Made by a program: the position numbers and the translations under genes
NCBI GenBank assembly: GCA_041398605.1
Contig: JAWKUK010000018.1
Span: forward strand, 62,001-126,000
Source: JAWKUK01 sp041398605
Lineage (GTDB): Bacteria; Planctomycetota; UBA1135; GCA-002686595
Direction: 5' to 3'
Length of the DNA stretch: 64,000 nucleotides
Notes under the pieces: model-generated
What the model saw: only the letters and a program-made list of their open reading frames with translations
What the model was told of the DNA's origin: nothing
Databases searched by the model: none
Part shown: piece by piece, positions 17,204 to 25,831 of the stretch
How the letters are laid out: every line of letters starts with the position of its first letter
Position numbering within the stretch: position 1 is the first letter of the stretch

Positions 17204-18895
17204 TCACTCGAACGTGACGCGAATGGCCTCGGTCAAGCGACCGCCGAGCGGGTCGCGGTACATGCCCTGGAACACCCAAGTCACCCCCGACATCACCGGG
17301 ACGGTGCCCGTGGACGGCGAGGTCGGGAAGCCAAAGAGATTGACCCCGATCCGGGCAACGCCCGCAGGATTCGAGGGTTGGGGCGTCCAGCGCGCGGTCG
17401 AGCCCGAGCCGTTGAGCGCGAGCGAACCGATGGGGCCGAGCGGAGTGCATGCCTCATGGTCGGTCGCGCCGAGGACGATCCATGCGCTCGGCGACAGGTC
17501 CCACGCCTCGAGGGTCATGTTGTTGCGACTGATCACGCTCGACCCGAGGCCGCGCAATTTGGCCCAGGTCCCGCGTGAGTTGACCGCGTTCGGCGCGCAC
17601 ACCGTGACGCCAGCCGTGCTGCGCAGCTCGAGCCGCGCCGGGAGCGGCGTCGGCAGGAGCGCCGACAGGGCTTGCACACGCCCATCGATCTTTGCGGCGA
17701 GCGCGACCCTAGGCGCGATGGCGCTGAGGTCCAGCGCAACGTCGAGGCCGAGCTGATCGCCGGCGTGGGCGGTCGTGTGCACGATCTCACACTGGCGCGA
17801 CCAGACGTTCGAGAGCGGCGCGAGGGTCCACACGTCGACGGAGCCATCGGCGCCGCCGACATGCGAGCGGCCCGCGGACGCGATGAGCGCCACGCCGCTA
17901 CGCAGAGCGATCGCAGCGCCGAACTGGTCCCACGCCCCCGACTCGGGCGGGAGCAGGCGCTGGACCTCCGTCCAAACGCCCCCGACGCGGCGGAACGCGA
18001 CGACGACGCCGCGCGATGCGAGCCCAAACGACTCCGAACCGCCGACCAGGAGGTGCTCACCCGCCAGGGCGACCTCTGTGCCGAACGTCGCGAGCCCAGG
18101 GGCCTGCAGCTCCGCCGCGAGCTGCCAGACACCCGTGGTCGGGCTCGCGACGTAGACGAGCGCGGCGCCGCGCCCCCCGGCCCGCCACGGCGCGCCGAGG
18201 ACGACACGATTGCCGTCGAGGGCCACGCGCTCGCCGAACACGGCGGGGTCGCCCGGCTCTTCGGGGACCGCGATGCGATCGGCGAGGCTCCAACCCGCGC
18301 CACCACCGTCCGGTGCGTAGAGGAAGCAGCGCACTGCGTCCGCTCCCTGCGCGCGGGACAGCACCGCGAGGCGTGCCCCGTCGCAGTCGATGCGCGCCCC
18401 AAACGCCGCGCAACCGGGCTCAGGAGGTGTCAGCGTCGCGCGCTCGTTCACGCCGAGGGCTCCGAGCGACCAGCTATCGACGCGCCCCTGCAATGCTCCG
18501 ACCGGCGCACCTGGGTCGGACACCATGAGCCGGCCCGCGCCGAGCGCGACGTCGGAGCCGAACGCGCGCGCGTTGCCGTCTCCGACGGCGTCAAACGTCG
18601 CCACTGGGTAGAGCTGCTGCGCGCCAGTGAGCTCGCCGAAGAGCTGCGCGTGGTCCCCTCCGGCCGGCACGCTGGTCACGGTGGACGACAGCACGAACCC
18701 GCCATATGCCGCGACGGCGCCGCTCTGCTCGGGCAGGCCATAGGCGCGCCCATCGAGGGTCTGCCCCTCGCCGACGAGCCGCCCTTGGGCCGACGCCGCG
18801 CCCGAGGTCACGGCGCCCAAGAGGGTCAAACAGGAGAGGGTGATGCGTGCAGGGCGGCAGAGCGGCAGCGAGCAGGAGCGTTGTTGGACTTGCAT
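17204..18895 (-). CDS. Secreted FG-GAP/beta-propeller-like protein
   Basis: 563 aa, ATG 18895. A signal peptide (Arg-containing n-region, hydrophobic core LSCLTLLGAVTSG, cleavage after ASA) is followed by about seven blade-like repeats. Each has an FG-x-x-V/I-A/D-L/C-x-G-x-R/H-L/V-x-V-x/G core (AFGSDVALGAGRLMVSDP, VFGERVALDGNRVVLGAP, TFGTEVALAGEHLLVGG, QFGAAIALRSGVALIASA). This resembles the integrin-alpha FG-GAP propellers found in many secreted Planctomycetota proteins. A separate C-terminal beta domain (residues about 420-563) contains a possible disulfide pair and ends in a strand (ITEA-type) that could be a surface or sorting module. Probably an extracellular binding or structural protein; no catalytic motif is seen. 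Confidence 0.75.
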   Translation of the reverse strand: MQVQQRSCSLPLCRPARITLSCLTLLGAVTSGAASAQGRLVGEGQTLDGRAYGLPEQSGAVAAYGGFVLSSTVTSVPAGGDHAQLFGELTGAQQLYPVATFDAVGDGNARAFGSDVALGAGRLMVSDPGAPVGALQGRVDSWSLGALGVNERATLTPPEPGCAAFGARIDCDGARLAVLSRAQGADAVRCFLYAPDGGGAGWSLADRIAVPEEPGDPAVFGERVALDGNRVVLGAPWRAGGRGAALVYVASPTTGVWQLAAELQAPGLATFGTEVALAGEHLLVGGSESFGLASRGVVVAFRRVGGVWTEVQRLLPPESGAWDQFGAAIALRSGVALIASAGRSHVGGADGSVDVWTLAPLSNVWSRQCEIVHTTAHAGDQLGLDVALDLSAIAPRVALAAKIDGRVQALSALLPTPLPARLELRSTAGVTVCAPNAVNSRGTWAKLRGLGSSVISRNNMTLEAWDLSPSAWIVLGATDHEACTPLGPIGSLALNGSGSTARWTPQPSNPAGVARIGVNLFGFPTSPSTGTVPVMSGVTWVFQGMYRDPLGGRLTEAIRVTFE

Positions 18896-19080
18896 AGTGG
18901 TATCCAGTGGCGCCAGGTAACCAAGGACCCAGCAACGTCCGTGCCGCGCACCGCGGTCCGCACGCGAGGCTGCTCGCCTGGACGCGCCGGCTGCGGCCCG
19001 CGCAGTGAGCGCTCCCGCTCACCCCTGCGCGCACGCTCGCTGATGGGCCTACCCGAGGGGGGAACGCGGCGCGCCTGGCG

Positions 19081-20004
19081 TCACCGCCCCGCGGTGGGTC
19101 GAGCGTCGAGGCGCGCGACGAAGTGTGCCAACGTCGCGTCGAGCGCCTCTTCGAGGTCCGGATGCAACGGCGCGCGCAGCGGATGGGTGGCGCCAAACGC
19201 GTGGTTCGCACCCTCGATACACAAGAGCTCGGCCTCAGGCAACGCCGCGCGAATGCGCTCCGAGGCGGCGAACGGGACCGCGCCGTCGTCGGTGCCGTGC
19301 ACGAGCAACGTCGGGCAAGCGACCTGCCGCGCCGCCGCCAGGATGTCGAGGCGCCCATGGTCTCGCTCGACCTCGTCCAGGATGTCGAGCCCGAGGAGGT
19401 GCACCTGGCCCGTCCGCTGGTTCGGGACTGCGAGGTGCCCGACCGAGCGCCAGCGCGCTTTGGTCGCCGCATCCACGCGATCGACGTCGTCGATGGGCGC
19501 CCAGAGCGCGAGCGCGCGCGGCGCATGCGCCGCCGCGGAGAGCAGGGCGATCCCGCCGCCACGGCTGTGGCCGAAGAGCCCCTCGCGCGCTGGATCGGCC
19601 CCCGACACCGCGCCGCTCGCGACCCACGCCCGTACGAGCGCGAGGTCCTCGAGCTCGTACGTGTGTGTGTTCGCGGCGAACGCGGCGTCGTCGTCAATGA
19701 TGTCCCACGCGGCATCGGGACCGCCGGCGCGGGCCGACACGCCGTTGTGGGACGCGTTGTACGACACCGCGATGATGCCCGCGCGCGCGAGGCGGGCCGC
19801 GAGCTCCGGGAAGAACGCCCAGTGCATGAACCCCTTGAAGCCGTGCACGAGGGTCACGACGGGGGCGGTGGCGCCGGGCGGGAGCTCCGGCGCAACGACC
19901 CGCACGGAGACCTCGTTCCATTGCCGGCCTCGGCGGCGATGCTCGGGGCCGTGCTCGAGCGTCAACTCGCGCGTATTCAGTGCGATGGGTCGTTGCTCAT
20001 GCAT
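19081..20004 (-). CDS. Alpha/beta hydrolase (dienelactone hydrolase/acyl-peptidase-like)
   Basis: 307 aa from ATG 20004; an in-frame TTG at 20019 would add five residues. It shows an alpha/beta-hydrolase fold with oxyanion region VTLVHGFKGFMHW, nucleophile elbow GHSRGG (Ser), acid HGTDDGAVPF (Asp) and catalytic His in EGANHAFGATHP. A cap-like insertion lies between strands (residues 65-115). There is no signal peptide, so it is cytoplasmic. The substrate is not predictable; likely a carboxylesterase or peptidase-type enzyme. Thirty-seven bp separate it from the upstream DUF72 gene on the same strand, so both are probably expressed together. Confidence 0.88.
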   Translation of the reverse strand: MHEQRPIALNTRELTLEHGPEHRRRGRQWNEVSVRVVAPELPPGATAPVVTLVHGFKGFMHWAFFPELAARLARAGIIAVSYNASHNGVSARAGGPDAAWDIIDDDAAFAANTHTYELEDLALVRAWVASGAVSGADPAREGLFGHSRGGGIALLSAAAHAPRALALWAPIDDVDRVDAATKARWRSVGHLAVPNQRTGQVHLLGLDILDEVERDHGRLDILAAARQVACPTLLVHGTDDGAVPFAASERIRAALPEAELLCIEGANHAFGATHPLRAPLHPDLEEALDATLAHFVARLDARPTAGR

Positions 20005-20041
20005 CGGTGGGGCCGTCAAGAGAGCCAGTGGGGATGGATCG

Positions 20042-20974
20042 TTACAGCGGCGGCGGCGCCGACTCGAGCGCCGCGAGGTCCGGGAACGTCGCGCGGAGCT
20101 TGGGCCAGGGGGTCAGCGGCCCGCGCGCTTCACAGAGCCAGCGTAGCTCGAAGGCCGTCGCGAGCGCTTGCCCGCGCGTGACGTTCGCCGCGACGACAAA
20201 ACACTCGTCGACCTCGCGCGCGATGGCCCGCGCGCGCTGCGCGAAGCGCCCGACGAGCGGCGGCGGGTAGCGGAAGTCGCTGACCTCCGGCCCGAGCCCG
20301 CTGTGCGCTGCCGATGCGTCTTGGGCGCTCGCGCCGCGCCCTACCAGCCGCAACACGCCGATGGGACCCGTCGGCGCATGCCGCTCGGGGATCCGGCGCC
20401 AATCCGACGCAACGTCGACATGGGCGAGCGAGACCCCGACACCACGCAGCGCGTCGAGCGCGCGCGGGTCCCACCACGACGGATGGCGCGCCTCCAAGAC
20501 GAGCGGCAGCGGCGCCAACGCCGAGGCGAGCCGCCCGAGGCGCCGCAGCTCGGCCGGACCGTACAAGAACTGCACGTCGAAGCGCGCGACCAGCGCACCC
20601 AGGCGTCGCGCGCGCACGAGCGGGCGCAGCGCGAGCACAAGGCGCGCGACGGGCTCCTCGAGCGGCGCGTTTGCGTCTAGCAACGTCGCGGGCACCTCGA
20701 CGAGCGCGCGGCAGGCGCGCGACGGAGACTGGTCTGTCGCCGGAGCCGCAGCGACCCCGACGGCGTCTGCCGCGGCCAACGCCGTATTCCAGCGCTGCAC
20801 CGTCCTGAGCGCCGGCGTGGCGAAGCGCGTCGTATCGATCTCCAAGCAGCCGAACGTACGTGCGAGGAGCGCGAGCCTGCGCTCGTCCCCGGCCTCGGGC
20901 CAGAGCGGCTCCCAATCCGGCCGCGTCCAGCCTGAGACCCCGATGCGCAAGCGCTGCGAGCCGTCGATGTGCAT
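20042..20974 (-). CDS. DUF72 (YecE-like) protein
   Basis: 310 aa from ATG 20974 with an AGG about 10 nt upstream; a GTG at 21004 is an alternative. It matches DUF72, a TIM-barrel family: N-terminal RIGVSGWTRPDW, then FGCLEIDTTRFATPALRTVQRW, LLDANAPLEEPVARLV, PLVLEARHPSWWDPRALDAL and FVVAANVTRGQAL. Conserved charged residues of the barrel mouth are kept, but the biochemical role of DUF72 is not established. Length is slightly above the family norm (240-290). Thirty-three bp separate it from the stop of the acyltransferase gene upstream, consistent with one transcript. Confidence 0.88.
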   Translation of the reverse strand: MHIDGSQRLRIGVSGWTRPDWEPLWPEAGDERRLALLARTFGCLEIDTTRFATPALRTVQRWNTALAAADAVGVAAAPATDQSPSRACRALVEVPATLLDANAPLEEPVARLVLALRPLVRARRLGALVARFDVQFLYGPAELRRLGRLASALAPLPLVLEARHPSWWDPRALDALRGVGVSLAHVDVASDWRRIPERHAPTGPIGVLRLVGRGASAQDASAAHSGLGPEVSDFRYPPPLVGRFAQRARAIAREVDECFVVAANVTRGQALATAFELRWLCEARGPLTPWPKLRATFPDLAALESAPPPL

Positions 20975-21007
20975 GGCTGCCTGTGACTTGACGCTGCCTC
21001 GCACCCC

Positions 21008-21820
21008 TCACCAATCGATCGGCCGACCGAGCGAGGCAAAGGCCTCGCGCTCGGCGCCCTGGAGCGCCGCGCGGATCCGTTCGCCGACCAGCGCGAGCTC
21101 TTCGTCGCTCGCGTCAGGCGCGATACGCAGCGGCTCGCCGTAGGCGACGCAGACACGCGCGAACGGCTTCGGGATCGTGAAGCGGTCCCACGACTTCGCG
21201 TACCACGCGCGGTCGACGGCGATGCCCACGGGCAAGATCGGCAGCCCGGTCTCGCGCGCAAGGAATGCCGGCCCACGGCTGACTGCGTGGCGCGGACCGC
21301 GCGGCCCGTCGGGCGTAATGGCGACGGTGACGACGTCGTCGCGCAGGGAGCCCAGCATCTCACGCAGCGCCCGCGAGCCGGACTTGTTCGTCGAGCCGCG
21401 CAGCGTGCCATAACCAAAGCGCTGCAGGAGGTCGACCGCGAGCTGCCCGTCGCCGGACATGGACACGAGCACGCGCACGTCGACGTCACGGAACTGGGGC
21501 ACGGCAGCGAGCATGCGGCCGTGCCAGAGGACTCCGATGCAGCTCTGGCCGCCGGTCAGGAACTCACCGCGGCGCTCGGGGTGCAGCGCTCGTTTGCGCC
21601 ACGTCCACGACAAGACCCGCACGAGCGCGGGCACGATGAACAGGACGAGCGGCCGCGACGCGCGGCGACGCCAGTGTCGAAAGCGGCGGCGCCAGGGTTG
21701 GTTGCGCTGGGCGCGGTCCGCGCGCTCGTATTCCCAGCGCGGGGTCGCCGCGCCCTCAGGCGAGGCCCGTTCCTCCTCGGTCGGCCCAAGGTTCGGGTTC
21801 GGCGGCGGGCTCGAATTCAA
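21008..21820 (-). CDS. DUF374 lysophospholipid acyltransferase family protein
   Basis: About 270 aa. Core motifs are CIGVLWHGRMLAAVPQF (the catalytic His replaces the usual HxxxxD region of PlsC), VLVSMSGDGQLAVDLL, GYGTLRGSTNKSG, ITPDGPRGPRHAVSRG and GLPILPVGIAVDRAW. This is the DUF374 branch of the glycerolphosphate/lipid A acyltransferase superfamily, related to LpxL-like enzymes. It probably acylates a lipid precursor at the inner membrane; a hydrophobic helix (LVLFIVPALVRVLSW) lies near the N-terminus. The frame extends upstream to 22006, but that passes through a strong terminator. I therefore place the start at the TTG at 21820, which remains uncertain. Followed closely by DUF72 and hydrolase genes. 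Confidence 0.82.
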   Translation of the reverse strand: MNSSPPPNPNLGPTEEERASPEGAATPRWEYERADRAQRNQPWRRRFRHWRRRASRPLVLFIVPALVRVLSWTWRKRALHPERRGEFLTGGQSCIGVLWHGRMLAAVPQFRDVDVRVLVSMSGDGQLAVDLLQRFGYGTLRGSTNKSGSRALREMLGSLRDDVVTVAITPDGPRGPRHAVSRGPAFLARETGLPILPVGIAVDRAWYAKSWDRFTIPKPFARVCVAYGEPLRIAPDASDEELALVGERIRAALQGAEREAFASLGRPIDW

Positions 21821-21873
21821 CGGCGATACGTGGGGGGTGTGTGGCCAGGCGAGACGGGTGTGGCCGATTAAAA

Positions 21874-21910
21874 CACCGGAGGGGGCGAGGCGCGCCGCCT
21901 CGCCCCCTCC
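21874..21910 (-). terminator. Strong intrinsic terminator
   Basis: Perfect 15-bp GC stem (21896-21910 with 21878-21892, arm GGAGGGGGCGAGGCG) with a 3-nt loop. On the minus strand it is followed by GTGTTTTAAT. It ends transcription of the gene at 21948-24167 and shows that the acyltransferase gene starts downstream of it. Confidence 0.85.
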
Positions 21911-21947
21911 GACGTGTCGCCCGCCGCCATGCGGCGGGCTGCGGCCG

Positions 21948-24167
21948 TCAATCGAGGGGCAGGATATCGTCCCCTGCGCCGCCGTCATCCACACCGTTCG
22001 GACCAACGGAGTAGAGCGAATAGTTGGCCTGCGTCAGCTTGTACACCACCGCGTGGCCCCAGCCATCGACCGCGCCCGCGTGGCCGAACTCGCCCAGGGA
22101 CGCGGGGTAGGCGCCCTTGTCGAAGCGGTGCACGGTGAGGTCCACCTTGATGGTCAACAGCAAGTCTTGCGTCAGGAGGAGCGCGGCGTCAGGGCCGGTA
22201 TAGGGCTCCTCTTCGACGACCATGACCTCTTCGGTCGCCTCGGTCGCCTCGGTCGGAGCGACGCCCTCGTCGAAGTCATCGAAGGACCCTTCGTACGCTT
22301 GCACTGCTACAGCCTGCCGCATCGAGGCCGCGGCGCCCAGCGACGCGACCAGGCTCAGCTCGGGCCCGAAGGAGGAGCGCCCGTGGACGCGCACGACGTT
22401 GCCGTCGATGCGCTTCGAGCGGAAGCTCGGCTGGAAGTGCTGCGTGATGAGCTCGCCCTCGGGCAGCATCGAGAGATCGAAGGGCAGCTGACCGACCACC
22501 GCGCCGAGCATCGGCGCGAGGCCCTTCACGCCCGAATAGATGCGGCCAAAGAAGTCCGCCCAATCCGCGTAGCCGACCTCGGTCGCGCCTTTGGGCAGGG
22601 CGGCGCCGCTCAAGGCGGGGTGCAGCTCGAGCGCGCCCTTGAGCTTGTCGACGCGCCGAATCTCCTTCTTCGCGAGGTTCGGTGTCGTGATCAGGAACGC
22701 GCGCCCCTGGCCGATCGCCATCGTCGGCCGGAAGATCGCGGCAGGGTTGATCGGCAACCCAGCGATGCCGCCACCGGCGTCGTTCGCGCCGGCGAAGCTC
22801 AGGGTATAGAGGCGCGAGCCCTTGTACTCCTCGCGCTTGAGCTGGACGGCGTCCGTGCCTTGCGCCTCGAGCAGGGTGAACACGCCGTCCATGCCTTTGG
22901 TGAAGGCGTCGAGGTCAGCGATGTCGAACGACACAGTGAACGGCGGCGCGCTCAGCAGCGTCGTCAGCGGCGGCAAGCTGTAGGCGATCGCGTCGCCGAG
23001 CGGCGCGATCAGGTCGCGGTCGGGGCGGAAGCCAAAGCTGTTGTCGAGCTCGACGAGCATGTCCTCGCCGCCCTGTTGCGCGATGACACCCGCAAAGAGG
23101 CGCTGCAGCACGTCCTTGTCCATGCTGACCGCCCCCGCGACGATGGCGTCCGGCATGACGAGCGCGAGGTCCTCGGGGTCGAGCGCCTTCGCGCCGAAGA
23201 GCCCCGCGAGCGGCGAGGCCGCAGGCTTCGGGTAGTTGCCCTCGGTCACGAACTGGCCGCCCTCCAAGCGCACGCGCCAATCGCCGCCGCGGATCGCCAT
23301 CGAGCCGAGCGGGCCGAGCAAGCCCTCGACGACATCGAGGACAGCGAGCGCCATCGGCTCCTCCGCCATCACGATGCGCTCGACGAACGGGTTGATGTGC
23401 GCCTCGAAGACGACGGCGCCCGTCGGTGCGTCAAAGCCCTGGCGGGCGGCACGGAACACCGTCGCGGCGCTCGGGCCACCGGCCGGGGCGACCATACGGC
23501 CGAGCGCGACCTCGTCGCTCTCCGCGCCCGCGAGCAGCGCGATACGCGTCCCGCCGGCGATGAGGCGCGCGGTGTCACCGAAGGCGCTCGGCCCCGCGGG
23601 CATGTTGAGCCGCGTCATGGTCGCGGCCCCAAACGCGCCGCCGACCGAGGGGAGCTCTTCGACTTGCAGCTCCGGCCCCCCTTGCTGGATGGCCTGCCGC
23701 ACGGCGTCGAGCGCCATCGCGGCGCCCTCGGCGTCCTTGAAGTCGAGGATCGCCCGCAGGGTGACCTGCGACGCGGCCAGGGCCTCTTGGTCCTGGCTCG
23801 CCTCCATCGACGTGAGGAACCCGGCCAGGTCGCCGCCAGGCACGCTCAACGAGAACGAGAACGCGCTGAGGGCGTCGACGAAGCGATCCACCGGGGGGGC
23901 ACCCTGGGCCACCTGCTGCGACCATTGCTGGGCCAGGAGCTCGCGGGGGTCGACCGGCCCGCCGGCCCCCAGGATCCTGCCGATCGCCTCGTGGAGGGCC
24001 TGGTCCGCGAGGATCCGGCCATAGACCGAGGACTCATAGGCCTCGAGCAGCGCGCCGATGGACGGGATCTGGAAGGAGATCGCGGCGTCGGCGGGGTGGG
24101 CCGCGAACGGCTCATCGGGGACCAGCGCGCTCGCGCTGCTGAGGAGAAGGAACGTCGAGAGGATCAT
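21948..24167 (-). CDS. Exported DUF3352-like protein with GspG-like C-terminal domain
   Basis: 739 aa, ATG 24167. A short signal peptide (ILSTFLLLSSASA) leads into a long mixed alpha/beta body resembling DUF3352-type proteins of Planctomycetota (SIGALLEAYESSVYGRIL, VLFDIADL-like strands, MDGVFTLLEAQG). An acidic Thr/Glu linker (residues 635-655) follows. The last 80 residues look like the globular C-terminal domain of a major pseudopilin: a helix (LLTIKVDLTVHRFDKGAYP), then DGWGHAVVYKL, YSLYSVGPNGVDDGGAGDDI. That order is seen in GspG (P/DxWGNPYxY ... YDLxSxGxDGxxGGxGxDADI), including the acidic calcium-binding loop. The pilin N-terminal helix and prepilin site are absent. Role unknown; followed by a strong terminator. 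Confidence 0.7.
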   Translation of the reverse strand: MILSTFLLLSSASALVPDEPFAAHPADAAISFQIPSIGALLEAYESSVYGRILADQALHEAIGRILGAGGPVDPRELLAQQWSQQVAQGAPPVDRFVDALSAFSFSLSVPGGDLAGFLTSMEASQDQEALAASQVTLRAILDFKDAEGAAMALDAVRQAIQQGGPELQVEELPSVGGAFGAATMTRLNMPAGPSAFGDTARLIAGGTRIALLAGAESDEVALGRMVAPAGGPSAATVFRAARQGFDAPTGAVVFEAHINPFVERIVMAEEPMALAVLDVVEGLLGPLGSMAIRGGDWRVRLEGGQFVTEGNYPKPAASPLAGLFGAKALDPEDLALVMPDAIVAGAVSMDKDVLQRLFAGVIAQQGGEDMLVELDNSFGFRPDRDLIAPLGDAIAYSLPPLTTLLSAPPFTVSFDIADLDAFTKGMDGVFTLLEAQGTDAVQLKREEYKGSRLYTLSFAGANDAGGGIAGLPINPAAIFRPTMAIGQGRAFLITTPNLAKKEIRRVDKLKGALELHPALSGAALPKGATEVGYADWADFFGRIYSGVKGLAPMLGAVVGQLPFDLSMLPEGELITQHFQPSFRSKRIDGNVVRVHGRSSFGPELSLVASLGAAASMRQAVAVQAYEGSFDDFDEGVAPTEATEATEEVMVVEEEPYTGPDAALLLTQDLLLTIKVDLTVHRFDKGAYPASLGEFGHAGAVDGWGHAVVYKLTQANYSLYSVGPNGVDDGGAGDDILPLD

Positions 24168-24210
24168 GGGGATTGCGCCTGAACGGGTGGATCGACGCGT
24201 CGCTTGAAGG

Positions 24211-25701
24211 TCAGAGCTTCGCGAAGACGCGGATGTCGTCCTCGCACTTCAACAGGGTCTTACGCAGGTCGTTGACAGAGCTTTCGACGTCGCCGCCGGA
24301 GCGCATGGCCTCGAAGACGGCGTTCCACTTCTTGGTCACCTCGACGTTCTTGCCATCGACGCAGAACGCGACGAGCAAGCCGACCTCGTTCACGATCTTG
24401 CTGGTGTTGTCGTCGCCGGCATCGAGCTGGCAATCCATGATCTCGCCTAGGGGGTCGAGGCCGCCGCGGCCGCGGATGTTGTCCGCCGACCACTGGCCGG
24501 CCCAGTTGGGGTTCCCACCCTGGCCAACCGAGGTGTCCACGAACCAGCGGCTGGTGTACGACGCGACGCCCCAGTGGATCCACTCAGGCAGCCGGCGGCC
24601 GTTCAGGCGCGCGAGGGCGAACTGCTGGTCGACCTTCTTCTTCGCGAGGGCCTCGTCGATCGCCGCGGAGGCCGGATCGACGAACTCCATGAACGACAGG
24701 CCGTAGGCCATCCGCACGTCGTGGATGGCGTAGTTGTCGGCGTGCTCGGCGGCCGGGTCCCAGAACGTGGCACCCATCCCGAGGTAGCGCTCGGCCTTGA
24801 AGTCGAACCAGAGGTCCGCGAAGACCGCGCGCATCTGCGACGAAAGGGCGCGCGGCTCGAGCAAGGGGTGGTCAAAAGCGTCGTCGCCGTCGCAGAACTT
24901 CAGGAAGCCTTCCTGGTCCCGGGTCAGCGCGAACGGGATCGGGACATCGGGCGCTACGCCGGTCGCTTTGGTGACGTCGTAGTACGCCTTGTTGGCGAGC
25001 TCGAGCGCGCGCAGCGCCACCGCGCGGTCCGCGTACGAGTGGACCTGCGCCTTGCCCTGCGGGATGACCCACGGGTCGCCGAGGATGGCGTGGTACTCGT
25101 TGGCCGCGTCGAGCGACAGCCACTTCGCGCCACACTTCCAGAGCCCCTTCGCGACGTTGTCTTTCTCCTCGGGGGAGACCCAGGTGGTGTCCTGCAGGAC
25201 CCAGCCCTCGGCCTCCTTGCGCTTGATCTCGGGGTCGATCCAGCGGCCGTACTTGTCCTTCTCGAGCCCCTTGCGCAGGTAGGGCAGGTCGGCGGGATCG
25301 ACGTAATTCCCCTTCCATTCGACCAATCCGAGCTCTTTCGCGCGCTTCTTCTTGTACGCGGACAGCTCACGCTCGCTCTCGAACCACTTGTCCTCGAACT
25401 TCGTGTGCCCCAGCGCGGCGCGCGCCTCGGCGTGCTCCGGATCGACCTTGATCAGCTTCAGCAGCGCGCGCTTGGCGAACTTCTCGCGCTTCTTATCCTC
25501 CTGGGTCCATTGGTAGAGGGCCCAGAGCTTCTGCGGGTCATCGCCCGCCTCCTTCATCTTCTCGTTGAAGTCGTCTTGGGGCGCGACGGTGGTCGTGGCG
25601 GAGGCCTCGGGCGCCGCGGCGGGGAGCGCGGCGACCTCCGAGGGCGCGGGGGCGTTCGCCACGAGGGGCGAGATGCACAGCAGGAGGGCGATGGGGTCCA
25701 T
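24211..25701 (-). CDS. Exported hypothetical protein, possible metallopeptidase-like fold
   Basis: 496 aa from the ATG at 25701 (MDPIALLLCISPLVANA, a signal peptide followed by an Ala/Pro-rich linker). The frame opens earlier (25761), but that would mask the signal. The N-terminal part (residues 45-190) is Lys- and Trp-rich with repeated K/R-x-x-Y/W segments (LGHTKFEDKWFESERE, GNYVDPADLPYLRKG, GRWIDPEIKRKEAEGW). It resembles the short motifs seen before peptidase-like domains in planctomycete proteins. The second half contains LPEWIHWGVASYTSRW, reminiscent of the PxWxxEG..E region of gluzincin-like proteins, but HExxH is missing, so I do not call it a peptidase. Divergent from the cyclophilin gene. 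Confidence 0.6.
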   Translation of the reverse strand: MDPIALLLCISPLVANAPAPSEVAALPAAAPEASATTTVAPQDDFNEKMKEAGDDPQKLWALYQWTQEDKKREKFAKRALLKLIKVDPEHAEARAALGHTKFEDKWFESERELSAYKKKRAKELGLVEWKGNYVDPADLPYLRKGLEKDKYGRWIDPEIKRKEAEGWVLQDTTWVSPEEKDNVAKGLWKCGAKWLSLDAANEYHAILGDPWVIPQGKAQVHSYADRAVALRALELANKAYYDVTKATGVAPDVPIPFALTRDQEGFLKFCDGDDAFDHPLLEPRALSSQMRAVFADLWFDFKAERYLGMGATFWDPAAEHADNYAIHDVRMAYGLSFMEFVDPASAAIDEALAKKKVDQQFALARLNGRRLPEWIHWGVASYTSRWFVDTSVGQGGNPNWAGQWSADNIRGRGGLDPLGEIMDCQLDAGDDNTSKIVNEVGLLVAFCVDGKNVEVTKKWNAVFEAMRSGGDVESSVNDLRKTLLKCEDDIRVFAKL

Positions 25702-25738
25702 GAATCGAGTCAGGTTCAGGTCGTCGGGACGTAGGGAA

Positions 25739-25768
25739 TTGTCCGCGCTCGGGACTTGCATCTATACT
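25739..25768 (+). promoter_or_regulatory. Sigma70-type promoter for the cyclophilin gene
   Basis: TTGTCC (25739-25744), an 18-bp spacer and TATACT (25763-25768), 64 bp before the ATG at 25832. It stands out in this GC-rich context. Confidence 0.6.
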
Positions 25769-25831
25769 GCCGGGCCGTTCTCTGCGGACCGGGCGCCATT
25801 CCGTCGGCGCCGAAGGAAGCTAGAACCCCCC

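Noticed and set aside
17148..17207. GTGATCG/CGATCAC inverted repeat between convergent genes
   Set aside because: Seven-bp arms with a loop of over 40 nt make a weak terminator; not listed.
17672..20146. Long plus-strand open frame across two minus-strand genes
   Set aside because: Shadow of the FG-GAP and hydrolase genes; Arg/Ala-rich without domains.
21459..24182. 907-codon plus-strand open frame
   Set aside because: Antisense to the acyltransferase and DUF3352-like genes; it would read through a strong terminator and has no recognisable domain.
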